Shown here: positions 33,038 to 44,249 of the stretch, piece after piece | Layout: every line of letters starts with the position of its first letter | How positions within the stretch are numbered: the first letter of the stretch is position 1 | Notes under the pieces: model-generated | Database searches by the model: none | Seen by the model: only the letters and a program-made list of their open reading frames with translations | Told to the model about the DNA's origin: nothing | From: Sphingomonas prati | Lineage (GTDB): Bacteria > Pseudomonadota > Alphaproteobacteria > Sphingomonadales > Sphingomonadaceae | NCBI RefSeq assembly: GCF_014643515.1 | Contig: NZ_BMJP01000005.1 | Span: forward strand, 1-64,000 | DNA length: 64,000 bases | Reading direction: 5' to 3' | Translations under genes and position numbers: made by a program

Positions 33038-33919
33038 TTAAGCGACCTTCCGCTTGTAGGTGGCGTCCGATTTCCAAGGCGCCAGTTCGACCAGCCACCA
33101 ATCGGGTCTAGCGTTAAATCGGAGCGGAAGCTCTCCGGAGCCGATGCCTCCCGTGACGATCGTAACGCGACGAGGCTCAACGATACGGCCACAGCTATAT
33201 TTCTGATCGTAGAGTCGTCGCCCACGCGAGTATTGCACTATTGGGCCTACCACAGGAGCGACCAACTGTCCGCAATGAGTATGCCCTGCAAAAAGAACGG
33301 TCATGTTCTTTGGCATATCAGGTGCCAAGTCCGGAGAGTGTGTGAAAGCAATCGGTATGCCGCCCAGCTTAGCGGCCCGCTGAGCGGAACGAGCGATGTT
33401 GTCGTGACCCGAAAATCGATCGTCTATTCCGACGATCGTGATCGCTCCGCGTCTGATCGCATCATTCTCCAAGACGAAAACGCCTGCGCTCCGAAGACTT
33501 GACCGAACGGCTTCAGGATCAGTCCAGTGATCGTGATTGCCCAGAACGGCGAATACACCACCTGGCGCGCGCAACGAAGCAAGCGGTGCGAGATCCAGTG
33601 CACGACGGGCAGTGCCTTTGTAACTCTCGCCAATAACGAAGTCTCCAGCAAGGAGTACGATATCCGGATGGGCTTCGTTCACAGCATCGACGATACTACG
33701 TAACCGCTTCGGACGCATAACAAGATTGCCGACATGAATATCTGACAGCAGCGCGATCCGCACCGGTTCGGTGCCCTTAGGCAAGGCGTACAACCGAATG
33801 GTGGCAGTACGCGTGACCGGGAAAGACATCGCATTGTGAAGGCCAACGCAGCCAGTGACAAGAAGCCCCACGGTCAACGCCAGCGCACAAGATATCAACC
33901 TGTACGTCCGTCGTCGCAT
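33038..33919 (-). CDS. Metallophosphoesterase (YkuE-like), lipoprotein or anchored
   Basis: The product has 293 residues. The metal-binding motifs of calcineurin-like phosphoesterases are present: IALLSDIHVG, VLLAGDFVIG, FAVLGNHDHW, ITFSHSPD-like IAFTHSPD and VLFAGHTHCGQ. The N terminus has a hydrophobic segment ending LLVTGC, a possible lipobox, so the enzyme probably faces the periplasm. Relatives hydrolyse UDP-sugar lipids or other phosphodiesters. The ATG at 33917-33919 has GGAG at good spacing; an ATG at 33934 is the alternative. The open frame to 34162 runs through a repeat. Confidence 0.88.
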   Translation of the reverse strand: MRRRTYRLISCALALTVGLLVTGCVGLHNAMSFPVTRTATIRLYALPKGTEPVRIALLSDIHVGNLVMRPKRLRSIVDAVNEAHPDIVLLAGDFVIGESYKGTARRALDLAPLASLRAPGGVFAVLGNHDHWTDPEAVRSSLRSAGVFVLENDAIRRGAITIVGIDDRFSGHDNIARSAQRAAKLGGIPIAFTHSPDLAPDMPKNMTVLFAGHTHCGQLVAPVVGPIVQYSRGRRLYDQKYSCGRIVEPRRVTIVTGGIGSGELPLRFNARPDWWLVELAPWKSDATYKRKVA

Positions 33920-33934
33920 CTCGTTCGACTCCAT

Positions 33935-34374
33935 TGTGAGTTTCGGCTCATAGGGCAATACGCATTCGCCTTGAAAGCGAGATCCGGCTTTCCCAAAAAC
34001 GAACCCACCACGGGCTAGCTTCCCTAACGATGCTGCTGTCATCCTCTCGGATCGCCACGCGGAGCGCCCCGCATTCGGTGTAAACCATCCGAGCTTTGCA
34101 GTAGTAGACCCAGTAGCGGTCATTCCTGGCGAATATTCGCATCCCCAACTTCTGCCGTTCATTTACCTGTGCATCATCGAACTGCGGCGCCGCTGGAACG
34201 GCGAGAATTTCGGCATTTCTGCCTCGCAGCTTCAAGGATCGAAATGATCAAAAGCGGCTACCGCCGATGGCGTCACAACCGTTCGGGCCTGTTAAGAAAC
34301 TGCTCGGCTGGGTTGATCGCGGGGTGCCGCATTATCCGGACGAGGCTCAAATCAAATCCGACATCGAACCCCAT
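33935..34374. other. Spacer with interspersed repeat copy B
   Basis: No gene is supported. The segment 34032-34124 repeats 26257-26352. GGCTTTCCCAAAAACGAACCC at 33986 resembles GTTCCCGAAAACGAACCC at 26101, so a longer repeat unit with variable spacing is likely. Confidence 0.6.
34032..34124 (+). repeat. Interspersed ~95-bp repeat, copy B
   Basis: It is in the same orientation as copy A at 26257 and shares most positions over the whole length. With copy A it brackets about 7.7 kb carrying TfoX, MFS, MarR-GNAT, DUF523, XRE and metallophosphoesterase genes. Confidence 0.75.
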
Positions 34375-35715
34375 CTATCGCACGATCGCGAGCGTGTGCG
34401 GGCCTCGCGTCACCGGGATCGAGTGGCGCGTCTTGACCATTTCGACCCGCTCCGGATCGAGCGGGTCGCCTTCAATGCGCCAGAAGTCGATGGAGCCCCT
34501 AGCGCGCGGATCGTCGAACTGACTAAAGACCGTCACGGCAACAAAGCGGCTGCTGTTGTCGAAGACGGCCATTTCGGGGAGGGCGCCGTCAAAGGCGTAA
34601 TCTCCAACCCGCTTCAGACGGCCCGTCTGCGGATCCAATCGAATGAGCGACATCGAGGCGTAGCGGGTCATGTCGGCGTCGCCGGGTCGCGGCGTGCTGC
34701 GCTCCAAGTTCGCCGTAATCACGAAGCGGCCGTCCGGGCTTACGTCCATGCCCTCGGGGATCACGCCCGTCTCGACCCGATCGACGAAGCGATGCCGAGG
34801 CTGGTTGTCAGCGTCGATCGACGCCGCAACGCGGTAACTGTCGACCGAGCCACGCGGGGCCCCGCTGAACTCGAGATTGAAGTCCGCCGAAGCGTAGCTG
34901 CCGTTGACCAAGACGTGACGAGCGTCGGGGGTGAAGCGAACCAGATAGGAGTCCTTCTCGACGGTGAGCGTATTGCCCCAGCGGGAAAGGGAAATATCGC
35001 CGTTCGCGGTTGTCGCAAAGCGTACGAACGAAAGCTGCGCGTTCGACACGTCAACGAGAGCCAACACTGGCTCGCGCGGGTGGAAGGCCGCTGCGATGAT
35101 CGTCGCGCCCGGTTTCCAATCCGGCAACGTCGGCGTCATGGCGGCCGAGAGACGCCCCGCCGCCAGCTTGTACAAGGCGATCGGCGGCGTACCTGATTTC
35201 GCACGGTGCGTGATCGCAACCAGGGTCCCGGTCGGGTCAATCGCGACAGCCAATGGCGCCTCAAAGCCCTCGACCCGTTGAACTATGAGCGGCTTTTCCG
35301 GCTGCCTCAGATCGACAAGCGAAATAAGACGTCCCGCCCCTAATTGCGACAGGCGCGTCGTCGCCGCGCTTCGCCTCGCGCCTACGGTTTCGATCACTAC
35401 CGCGTAACGTCCATCGGGGGTAACCGCGACGGAAGACGGTGGCCCCGCGACGGAGTTGCTGACGGCTACCTCGACGGCGCGGTAATCAGCATTCCGGCCG
35501 TCGAGCCGGACGACGGAGAGTGCGTCCGGGCCGACCGCGGGTCCAAGCAGATCGTCCTTATAGGCAGAAGGCAGCATGTCAGCATCCGACACGGACACAA
35601 GTAGCCGTCCCTCGAAGCGTGGCGGGGCCCTCGAAGCAGAGGGTTCAGCGGTTTGTGCGACAACCGGCACAGCGAGGCACAGCGTGACCGATGACAGTAA
35701 AGCGACGATCTTCAT
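34375..35715 (-). CDS. Secreted beta-propeller (lactonase/YVTN-like) protein
   Basis: The product has 446 residues with a signal peptide (about 1-20, ending PVVAQ). Repeated blade-like segments are visible, such as SSVAVTPDGRYAVVIETVGA, LAVAIDPTGTLVAITHR, YLVRFTPDARHVLVNGSY and EGMDVSPDGRFVITANLERS. The fold resembles 6-phosphogluconolactonase or cytochrome-d1-like propellers, but no catalytic role can be assigned. The ATG at 35713-35715 has GAGGAG upstream, which overlaps the alternative upstream ATG at 35733. Confidence 0.75.
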   Translation of the reverse strand: MKIVALLSSVTLCLAVPVVAQTAEPSASRAPPRFEGRLLVSVSDADMLPSAYKDDLLGPAVGPDALSVVRLDGRNADYRAVEVAVSNSVAGPPSSVAVTPDGRYAVVIETVGARRSAATTRLSQLGAGRLISLVDLRQPEKPLIVQRVEGFEAPLAVAIDPTGTLVAITHRAKSGTPPIALYKLAAGRLSAAMTPTLPDWKPGATIIAAAFHPREPVLALVDVSNAQLSFVRFATTANGDISLSRWGNTLTVEKDSYLVRFTPDARHVLVNGSYASADFNLEFSGAPRGSVDSYRVAASIDADNQPRHRFVDRVETGVIPEGMDVSPDGRFVITANLERSTPRPGDADMTRYASMSLIRLDPQTGRLKRVGDYAFDGALPEMAVFDNSSRFVAVTVFSQFDDPRARGSIDFWRIEGDPLDPERVEMVKTRHSIPVTRGPHTLAIVR

Positions 35716-35866
35716 ATTTTGGCTCCTCGGCATCTAGGACTGCGGTGCGTGTGGGTCACTCTAAGATACCGCCGCACCGGCGGATTTTACGGAGCTGCCG
35801 CTAGGCGAGCTGTGAGCTGTCGATGGGCGGCGCCCCACGAGCGAGACGTCACCGATCACCTTGGGT

Positions 35867-36969
35867 TTACCCTCGGACGTCCGCGCTCCCGAACGCGATC
35901 TGGTTGCGCGCGGCTGAATCGAACAGGCCGTACAGGAACGGCTGTTGACCACCGCTGACGTCGTCGAGCGCAGTGCGGTGATTGAGTGGCAGGACCAGGT
36001 CGAGCGATGCGGCATTGTCGGTGACCTGTTCGGCCCGGCTGACGCCCATCAGCGTGGAGGCAACGGCCGGCCGGCCGACGACCCAGGCTAAGGCGACCCG
36101 CGCCGGCGTTTCGCCCATCTCTCCGGCGACGCGCGTCAACACGTCGACAGTCTGCCAGTTGCGCTCGGTGAACAACGTGCCCCCGAACGGATTGTCGCCA
36201 TCAAGCCGCTTGTCATCGGCCGGCCGGGCTTCTTCTTCGACCGCGCCCTGATTCGGCACGCCGCCCGTCGCCTTCGGTCCTGCCTCGACCGTGGCACGGT
36301 CGCACTTGCCGGTGAGCAAGCCATAAGGGAGCGGGCTCCACGGCACAGCCCGAGGCCGGCCGAGCGCGCCAGCGGTACATGCTCGGTCTCCACCGCCCGT
36401 TCGACCATTGAATAGAAATACTGCAACCCGACGGGGCCGGGCTGACCTTGGGTTTGCACGAGCGTCGCGACCTCGGCGACGTACCAAGCAGGAGTATTGG
36501 ACATGCCCTAGTACCGGATGTTCCCCGCCGTGACGAGGTTGGTCATCGTTCGCAGAAGCTCCTCGGCCGGGGTCAAGCCATCCCAGATGTACACCCAGTA
36601 AAGGTCGATGAAGTCCGTCCGCAAACGACCAAGCGAGCCGTCAACCGAAGCCATGACCTGACGCGCGCCGTTGCCGCCGGCATGGAACCCACACCCGTCA
36701 GCGAACCCCGACTTGCTCGCGATCACCGTCCTGTCACGCAGGCGCCGCTCGGCGACGAACGTGCCAACCATCTCCTCCGACCGCCCGCCGGCATAGACAT
36801 CAGCAGTGTCGATGAAGTTCCCGCCCAGCTCGGTATAGCGATCAAGCACGGCACGGTTGCCGGCTTCGTCGAGACCCAAACGCAGGGTGCCGAACGTCAT
36901 GGTGCCGAGCGCCAGGGGACTGACGAGCAGACCGGAGCGGCCGAGCGGGCGATAAGTTTCGAGGTTCAT
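35867..36969 (-). pseudogene. Aldo/keto reductase with in-frame stop and frameshift
   Basis: The N-terminal part (MNLETYRPLGRSGLLVSPLA, GGNFIDTADVYAGGRSEEMV, DFIDLYWVYIWDG) is a normal AKR. A TAG at 36508-36510 interrupts NIRY-GMSNTPAWYVAE in frame. A further frame change near 36340 is needed to reach RAVPWSPLPYGLLTGK and the C-terminal half (VALAWVVGRPAVASTLMGVS). AKRs reduce carbonyls with NADPH. Two lesions make this clearly non-functional. It diverges from a LysR fragment that was probably its regulator. Confidence 0.88.
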
Positions 36970-37033
36970 AGAGAGCGTCCTTAGAAAACCGCTTGACGCC
37001 AAGATGGACACGATAGCCGCGTACGATTAGGCG

Positions 37034-37291
37034 GTGGCAGGCGCATGGGTCGCTGAAGTATATTCAGCAATCGATAGCGATCTATGGTCAGGCCTCGCGG
37101 TATTTGCTTCGATCGTCGAGGCCGGCAGCTTCGCGCAGGCCGCTACCCGGCTTGGCTTACCGGCCTCCGCCCTCAGCCACGCGATGCGATCGGTCGAGAC
37201 GAAGCTCGGCGTTCGTCTGCTAGGTCGAACCACGCGGTCGCTGTCGCCGACCTGCGCCAGTCGGCAGACTCACGATGCTCGACCTTGGTAA
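37034..37291 (+). pseudogene. LysR-type regulator fragment (HTH only)
   Basis: The frame encodes LAVFASIVEAGSFAQAATRL, GLPASALSHAMRSVETKLGV and RLLGRTTRSLSP, a complete LysR HTH. It then diverges and stops at 37289-37291; the effector domain is absent. No good ribosome-binding site or start is visible. It sits head-to-head with the broken aldo/keto reductase, the usual arrangement for such a pair, and both have decayed. Confidence 0.8.
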
Positions 37292-37307
37292 GCACGGATA
37301 ATCGACT

Positions 37308-37991
37308 TCAAGTCTTCGCAAGATAGCACTCGCCGTTTCGAGTGTGGTCAGTCCTCATGTCGCTGGTGCCTAGGATGTCGAGATAGGCACGTGACATGAG
37401 CTTTAGTTGCGCACGAAAGGCAGGCAGGCGCTCGATCGTCCCGTCCTGTTCGAACAGGACGCGGGTACCTCCGGTCACGACCGCGACCCAGCTGAACACG
37501 ATGGTGTCGAGCGTTTCGGGTTGGCCGCCATGCGCATGTTCCAGGAGGCCGCGCACCGCCTGATGCAGCCGGGCAAGCATGGCAGCGCCCAAGTCCTGCA
37601 TGTCGAGCTCGGTCGAGGCGTGATACAAAGCTCGCGATACCGCGACATCGCCGGCCTTCGCGTCGATATACGCATCGACGAACAGATCAGCGCAATCGGC
37701 CAGCGACATTCCACCATGCACGCGGCAGGCTCGTTCAACGGCTTCGCCGGCCTTGTCGAGGTGCCGACCAACCAGGGCATAGAGCAGCGCCTCTTTCCCC
37801 GGGAAATACTGGTACAGCGTTCCGATCGATACCCCCGCCTTCTCGGCGATGCGGTTCGTCGTCAACGCCCTAGCGCCGCCCTGCAGCAAAACCTGAATGG
37901 TCGCCTCGAAAATGGCCTCGATTGTCGCCTGTGAGCGCGCCTGTATCGGCATTTTCCGCGGCTTCAGCTTGGCCGGTGATCGTGCCGTCAT
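37308..37991 (-). CDS. TetR-family transcriptional regulator
   Basis: The product has 227 residues. The N-terminal HTH is MPIQARSQATIEAIFEATIQ, TNRIAEKAGVSIGTLYQYFP, GKEALLYALVGRH, followed by an all-helical ligand-binding domain. The ATG at 37989-37991 is used; a TTG four codons upstream is less likely. It is divergent from an NTF2-like gene; the short intergenic region has TGAGCATTTGCTCA, a likely operator for both genes. Confidence 0.9.
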   Translation of the reverse strand: MTARSPAKLKPRKMPIQARSQATIEAIFEATIQVLLQGGARALTTNRIAEKAGVSIGTLYQYFPGKEALLYALVGRHLDKAGEAVERACRVHGGMSLADCADLFVDAYIDAKAGDVAVSRALYHASTELDMQDLGAAMLARLHQAVRGLLEHAHGGQPETLDTIVFSWVAVVTGGTRVLFEQDGTIERLPAFRAQLKLMSRAYLDILGTSDMRTDHTRNGECYLAKT

Positions 37992-38007
37992 ATGCGAGTA
38001 CAATGTG

Positions 38008-38021
38008 TGAGCATTTGCTCA
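38008..38021. promoter_or_regulatory. Probable TetR operator
   Basis: TGAGCA-TT-TGCTCA is a perfect inverted repeat with a 2-base centre, 16 bases from the tetR start and 40 from the divergent NTF2-like start. It is positioned to control both promoters. Confidence 0.6.
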
Positions 38022-38061
38022 TATGTCTTGAGAGGGGATACGTTTGCAACAAAGGATGAAT

Positions 38062-38532
38062 ATGACTGACACCAACGTTCGCGGCGCGCTTGCAATAGCG
38101 CAGGATTATGTCCGTTTCATCGAGACCGGAGATCGTGACGGTATTGCCCGGTCTCTGGCCGATAATGTCGAGCAGATATTTCCAATCTCGGTCGAAGCGA
38201 GCGGAGATCCAATGGGCATCTTCTCCGGCAAGGAGGAAGTCGTCGATTATACCTACGGGTTGTTCCGCAAGTTCAGTGGACTTTGGTGGCCCAGTCCGGA
38301 ATGGAGCGAATCGGTCGATCGTAAGCGCGCGTTCTTCGAAGCACGCGGGAGCGCGACGGTTGCACACTCGGGCGTTCCATACAGCAACGTCTACATCACC
38401 CGCTTCGATGTGGAGAACGGCCTCATCACGCGAATAGCGGAGTACGCCAACGCCAACCTGTATGTGTCGCTCGGTATCGAACCCACGCCGACCGAGATTA
38501 AGGCTGTGGAGCGCGTCCAGGCACGGCGCTAG
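38062..38532 (+). CDS. NTF2/SnoaL-like protein
   Basis: The product has 156 residues. Features fitting the NTF2-like cone fold are ALAIAQDYVRFIETGDRDGI, SGKEEVVDYTYGLF and a final strand region YITRFDVENGLITRIAEYAN. Members include ketosteroid-isomerase-like enzymes and polyketide cyclases; the reaction here is unknown. AAAGGA precedes the ATG at 38062. It is probably controlled by the divergent TetR protein and may belong functionally with the two SDR genes that follow on the other strand. Confidence 0.75.
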   Translation: MTDTNVRGALAIAQDYVRFIETGDRDGIARSLADNVEQIFPISVEASGDPMGIFSGKEEVVDYTYGLFRKFSGLWWPSPEWSESVDRKRAFFEARGSATVAHSGVPYSNVYITRFDVENGLITRIAEYANANLYVSLGIEPTPTEIKAVERVQARR

Positions 38533-38540
38533 GCCAGGGC

Positions 38541-38601
38541 GGCCGCTGTCGACACAGCGGCCCTTTCGATGTGAACCGGGCCGGCTTGGCCAGCCCGGTT
38601 C
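38541..38601. terminator. Two hairpins between convergent genes
   Basis: Hairpin 1 (38541-38562) is GGCCGCTGT-CGAC-ACAGCGGCC followed by CTTTCG on the plus strand. Hairpin 2 (38573-38601) is GAACCGGGC and GCCCGGTTC around an 11-base loop. They lie between the NTF2-like stop and the SDR stop, where transcription from both sides should end. Confidence 0.65.
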
Positions 38602-38609
38602 GATGCCGA

Positions 38610-39509
38610 TTAGTTGACGCGGGCGTTAAGCAGGTCTTCCAGACCGATGCGGCGGAACATCTCGGCGCGGACCCGATCGGACATGGCGTTGACGATCTCC
38701 GCGCCGTCCTGCGACGGATCGATGTGGACACGGAACGGGCGCTTGCCGTGGGCGGTATCGACGACCGTGACGATGGCGCGAGCGACATCGGCGGCATCGG
38801 CATCCGCAGGCTCCAGACCAGCCAGACCCTTCATCGCCGTGTCCGGGATATCGGCACCCGGACCCTCGGCATACTCTGCCGCGCGCACCTCATCGGCGGG
38901 CTTGCCGCTGTGGGTGAAGTGATTGGTGCCGCTGGTGAAGGCACCAGGCACGATAATCGAGGTTTCCACGCCCCACCGGGCCAGCTCGCCGGCATAACTG
39001 ACCGCCAGGCTATCCATCGCGGCCTTCGCTGCGAAATAGGGAGAGAGATAGGGCGGCGTACCGCCACGGGCGCTGCTAGACGACACCCAGAGCACCAGGC
39101 CCTTGCCCTGCTTGCGCAGCTGCGGGAGCGCGGCGCGGTTAACCCGCTGCGTCGACAGCACGTTGATGTCGTAGAGGTCGGCGAACTGTTCCGGCGTGAA
39201 GGCCTCGGCCGGGCCGAAACTCATATGCCCCGCATTTTGGATGACGACATCGAGGCGGCCGCAATCGGCGATGATCTGGGCAATTCCGGCTTCGACCGAG
39301 GCATCGGACTGAACGTCCAGCTCGACCGCGCGCAGATCGACACCGTGTTCGGCGGCATAAGTGGCGACCGCTTCGACCTGCGGTGCATTGCGCCCTGTGG
39401 TGGCCCGCATTCCAGCAAAGACGGTGTGACCGGCCAGGGCGAGCTGGCGAGCGGTGAGCGCGCCGAAGCCGCTGGAAGCGCCGGTGACGATGATGATCTG
39501 CTTGGTCAT
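38610..39509 (-). CDS. Short-chain dehydrogenase/reductase, long variant
   Basis: The product has 299 residues. It shows the classical TGASSGFG nucleotide motif, the NAGH strand motif (VVIQNAGHMSFG) and the active-site Tyr/Lys in SPYFAAKAAMDSLA, with VSSSSARGG providing the catalytic Ser. A C-terminal extension of about 50 residues follows the core. It oxidises or reduces an unknown hydroxyl/keto substrate. It lies downstream of a second SDR on the same strand, with 55 bases between. Confidence 0.92.
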   Translation of the reverse strand: MTKQIIIVTGASSGFGALTARQLALAGHTVFAGMRATTGRNAPQVEAVATYAAEHGVDLRAVELDVQSDASVEAGIAQIIADCGRLDVVIQNAGHMSFGPAEAFTPEQFADLYDINVLSTQRVNRAALPQLRKQGKGLVLWVSSSSARGGTPPYLSPYFAAKAAMDSLAVSYAGELARWGVETSIIVPGAFTSGTNHFTHSGKPADEVRAAEYAEGPGADIPDTAMKGLAGLEPADADAADVARAIVTVVDTAHGKRPFRVHIDPSQDGAEIVNAMSDRVRAEMFRRIGLEDLLNARVN

Positions 39510-39564
39510 AATGGTTTCTTCCCGTGTCAGGATGGTTGAAGAGATGTCCGGGGAGGAGGCTGGT

Positions 39565-40308
39565 TCAGATCATGCCGCCATTGGCGCGCAGCACCTGACC
39601 GTTGATCCAGCCGCCATCAGGGCCGGTGAGAAAGGCGACGGCGCAGGCGATGTCTTCCGGTGTGCCGAGACGTTCGAGCGGGTTCATCTTGGACATGCGC
39701 TCGATCAGCTCGGGCGACTTGCCATCGAGGAACAGCGCGGTCGTCGTAGGTCCGGGAGCGACCGCGTTGACGGTGATCGACCGGCCGCGCAGTTCCTTGG
39801 ACATCACCGCCGTCATGGCTTCGACCGCTGCCTTGGTGGCGACATAGACACCGTAGGTTTCCAGGCGGAGGCCGACGACGGTGGTGGAGAAGTTGACGAT
39901 CCGGCCGCCGTCACGCAGGCGCTTGCCGGCTTCGCGCAGCGTGTTGAACGTGCCTTTGAGGTTGATCGCGATCTGGCTATCGAAGAGCGCGTCGTCGCTG
40001 TCGGCGATGCTTGCCAGCTTCATGATGCCGGCATTGTTGACCAGCACATCGACACCGCCGAAGGCCGCCTCGGCACTCTCGAACATGCGGGCGACTGCCG
40101 CGGCATCGCTCACGTCCGCTTGTGCAGTGATGGCGCGGCCACCAGCGGCTTCGATCCTGGCGACCACGTCTTCGGCCGATTTCAGGCTGCCTGCATAGTT
40201 GACGATGACGGTGAAGCCGTCCTGACCGAGGCGCTGCGCGATACTGGCCCCGATGCCGCGCGATGCGCCGGTGACGATTGCGACCTTGCCGTTCTGTTCG
40301 ATGCTCAT
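39565..40308 (-). CDS. Classical SDR (3-oxoacyl-ACP-reductase-like)
   Basis: The product has 247 residues. Motifs are VTGASRGIGASIAQRL, VLVNNAGIMK, catalytic Ser in VNFSTTVVG, and Tyr-x-x-x-Lys in YGVYVATKAAVEA, then PGPTTTALF. Length and motifs fit classical NADP-dependent SDRs such as FabG-like enzymes. It diverges from a LysR gene with about 130 bases between starts, so that regulator probably controls the two SDR genes. Confidence 0.93.
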   Translation of the reverse strand: MSIEQNGKVAIVTGASRGIGASIAQRLGQDGFTVIVNYAGSLKSAEDVVARIEAAGGRAITAQADVSDAAAVARMFESAEAAFGGVDVLVNNAGIMKLASIADSDDALFDSQIAINLKGTFNTLREAGKRLRDGGRIVNFSTTVVGLRLETYGVYVATKAAVEAMTAVMSKELRGRSITVNAVAPGPTTTALFLDGKSPELIERMSKMNPLERLGTPEDIACAVAFLTGPDGGWINGQVLRANGGMI

Positions 40309-40437
40309 GGTCTGTCTCCTGTTCGATCCCGACCGCTGCGGTTGGGCATGGAGACTATTTGGCTGATGACAGGGCGCAGATAATCACCCAAGAACGAGCA
40401 TCACTGTTCGTGCAACACAAACAATGAGGGAGCAGGT

Positions 40438-41331
40438 TTGGACCGGATCGATGTCATGCGGCTGTTCGTGCGGATCGTTGAGCGCCGCAGCTTCACAGTC
40501 GCAGCGCAGGATATCGGCGTCCCCCGCTCGACCGTAACGCAGGTGATCAAACAACTGGAGGAGCGGCTTGGCGTGCGACTGCTTCAGCGCACGACCCGGG
40601 TCGTCAGCCCGACTTTGGACGGGGAGGCTTATGCGCGCCGGTGTATCGCTATTCTGGCAGAGATTGAGAATGCGGAGGGCGCGTTCGGCGGGGCGAAGCC
40701 GAAAGGCGTTTTACGCATCGAGGTGCAGGGCGCTATCGCCCGGCATTTTCTGTTGCCCGGACTACCGGATTTCCTCGCCATGTACCCCGATCTTGAAATC
40801 ATTATGAGCGAGGGCGAGCGTTGGGTTGATGTGGTGCGGGAAGGCATCGACGTTGTGTTGCGTTACGGGCAGCTGGCTGACAGCGACATGATCGCGCGCC
40901 GGGTAATGGTGATGCACCGGATGACCTGTGCCACACCAGCCTATCTTGAACGGTTCGGCAAGCCCGAGGGAATCGATGATCTTGAGGGCCACCGCATGAT
41001 CGGCCTGCGCTCGCTCACGACCGGGCAGCTTGCTCCGCTCCAGTTCGCCATTCGCGACGACTACCGCACGATCACTTTGCCAGCACCCGTTTCAGTTACC
41101 GGCACCGAAAGCTATCTCGCGACGGCGCTGCTCGGCTTCGGCATATTTCAGGTGCCGCACTTCCATGCGAAGAAGCACCTCGCTACAGGCGCTCTCCTGC
41201 CGATACTGCCGGACAACCTGCCGCCATCGGTGCCTGTTTCCCTGCTCTATCCGCCCAGCCGGCAGCTCTCCCCCCGGGTCCGTGTGTTCATGGATTGGGC
41301 GACCCGGCGGCTTGGTAACGAGGGAAGCTAG
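40438..41331 (+). CDS. LysR-family transcriptional regulator
   Basis: The product has 297 residues. The HTH is MRLFVRIVERRSFTVAAQDI and VPRSTVTQVIKQLEERLGVR; the effector-binding domain follows with IEVQGAIARHFLLPGLPDFL. The TTG at 40438 is chosen because GAGGGAG lies at the right distance and the family usually begins at this residue; an ATG five codons later is possible. It is divergent from the SDR operon it likely regulates; GAAC-N10-GTTC at 40392-40409 lies in the shared promoter region. Confidence 0.9.
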   Translation: MDRIDVMRLFVRIVERRSFTVAAQDIGVPRSTVTQVIKQLEERLGVRLLQRTTRVVSPTLDGEAYARRCIAILAEIENAEGAFGGAKPKGVLRIEVQGAIARHFLLPGLPDFLAMYPDLEIIMSEGERWVDVVREGIDVVLRYGQLADSDMIARRVMVMHRMTCATPAYLERFGKPEGIDDLEGHRMIGLRSLTTGQLAPLQFAIRDDYRTITLPAPVSVTGTESYLATALLGFGIFQVPHFHAKKHLATGALLPILPDNLPPSVPVSLLYPPSRQLSPRVRVFMDWATRRLGNEGS

Positions 41332-43520
<2,189 letters not shown>

Positions 43521-43704
43521 CTCCCTCCCCCCACCGGGGGGAGGGCCGGGGTGGGGGGCTTAGGCCAGACAGCCCCCCAACCCAAACGCCACGGAAAAGC
43601 CCTCTCCCCTCCGGGGAGAGGGTTGGGAGAGGGGAACAACGCCCACGGCAAGGTCCCACCAAGCCACACCCTCCTCCCCACCCCTCCCCCCGGTGGGTGG
43701 AGGG
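43521..43704. repeat. Cluster of three G/C-rich palindromes
   Basis: Three related inverted repeats lie in tandem: about 43521-43555 (CTCCCTCCCCCCACCGGGGG), 43600-43634 (CCTCTCCCCTCCGGGGAGAGG) and 43671-43704 (CCTCCCCCCGGTGGGTGGAGG). All belong to the CCCCTCCC...GGGAGGGG family; none carries the 86-bp insertion. Confidence 0.7.
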
Positions 43705-43807
43705 AGCCTGCCCCACCAAGCAAAACCGAAGCGCCCCAACGCTCGCGCCAGTCCACCCCACCCTTTCCGCGTGCAACGCCGCCCCGCCTGCCGTAAAGGA
43801 AACGGAT

Positions 43808-44176
43808 ATGGAAAAGCCCCGCCTCGTTCTCCGCGCGCCTGCCGCTGCCGTCGTTCCCGCCGACGTGGTCACCCCGGTCCCGCCGGTCGTCACCACCGCG
43901 ATCGCGCGCAAGCTGTGCCTGCAGGCCACCTACAACAAGACGTCGATCCGCATTGCGCCGCACGTCCTGTACACCCGCCACGACGATCCGATCCTTGACG
44001 CGGTCGTGCTGGAACGCGACGGCGCGAAGCCCAAACTGATCAAGCTCGGCGCCTTCCGCCTCTCCGGCCTGACCGACCTGGCGCTCACGTCCTTCCCCTT
44101 CACCCGCCATCCGCAGTTCGACGCCGACAACCCGGCCTACGGCGAAAACGTCATCCTGATGGCGACGCCGAACTAG
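43808..44176 (+). CDS. Hypothetical protein with WYL-like segment
   Basis: The product has 122 residues without a signal peptide or membrane segment. The stretch CLQATYNKTSIRIAPHVLYT followed by KLGAFRLSGLTDLAL resembles the beta-sheet core of WYL domains (ligand-sensing modules normally attached to an HTH), but no HTH is present. The N-terminal 30 residues are Ala/Pro/Val-rich. AAAGGAAACGG precedes the ATG. The function is unknown. Confidence 0.6.
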   Translation: MEKPRLVLRAPAAAVVPADVVTPVPPVVTTAIARKLCLQATYNKTSIRIAPHVLYTRHDDPILDAVVLERDGAKPKLIKLGAFRLSGLTDLALTSFPFTRHPQFDADNPAYGENVILMATPN

Positions 44177-44249
44177 GCGATCGCCCAGGTCCACGGCGGG
44201 CCCGGCCACGCTTAACCGGTTGTTGACGCCCGTCGACTAACCCGGACGC

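Noticed and set aside
34267-35196. 309-codon open frame antisense to the beta-propeller gene
   Set aside because: The minus-strand product has a signal peptide and repeated propeller motifs; this frame has neither.
30497-36510. Recoding of TAG as a sense codon, suggested by two in-frame TAGs
   Set aside because: The second gene also carries a frameshift, no suppressor tRNA is visible here, and TAG or TGA/TAA end other genes normally; ordinary nonsense mutations explain both.
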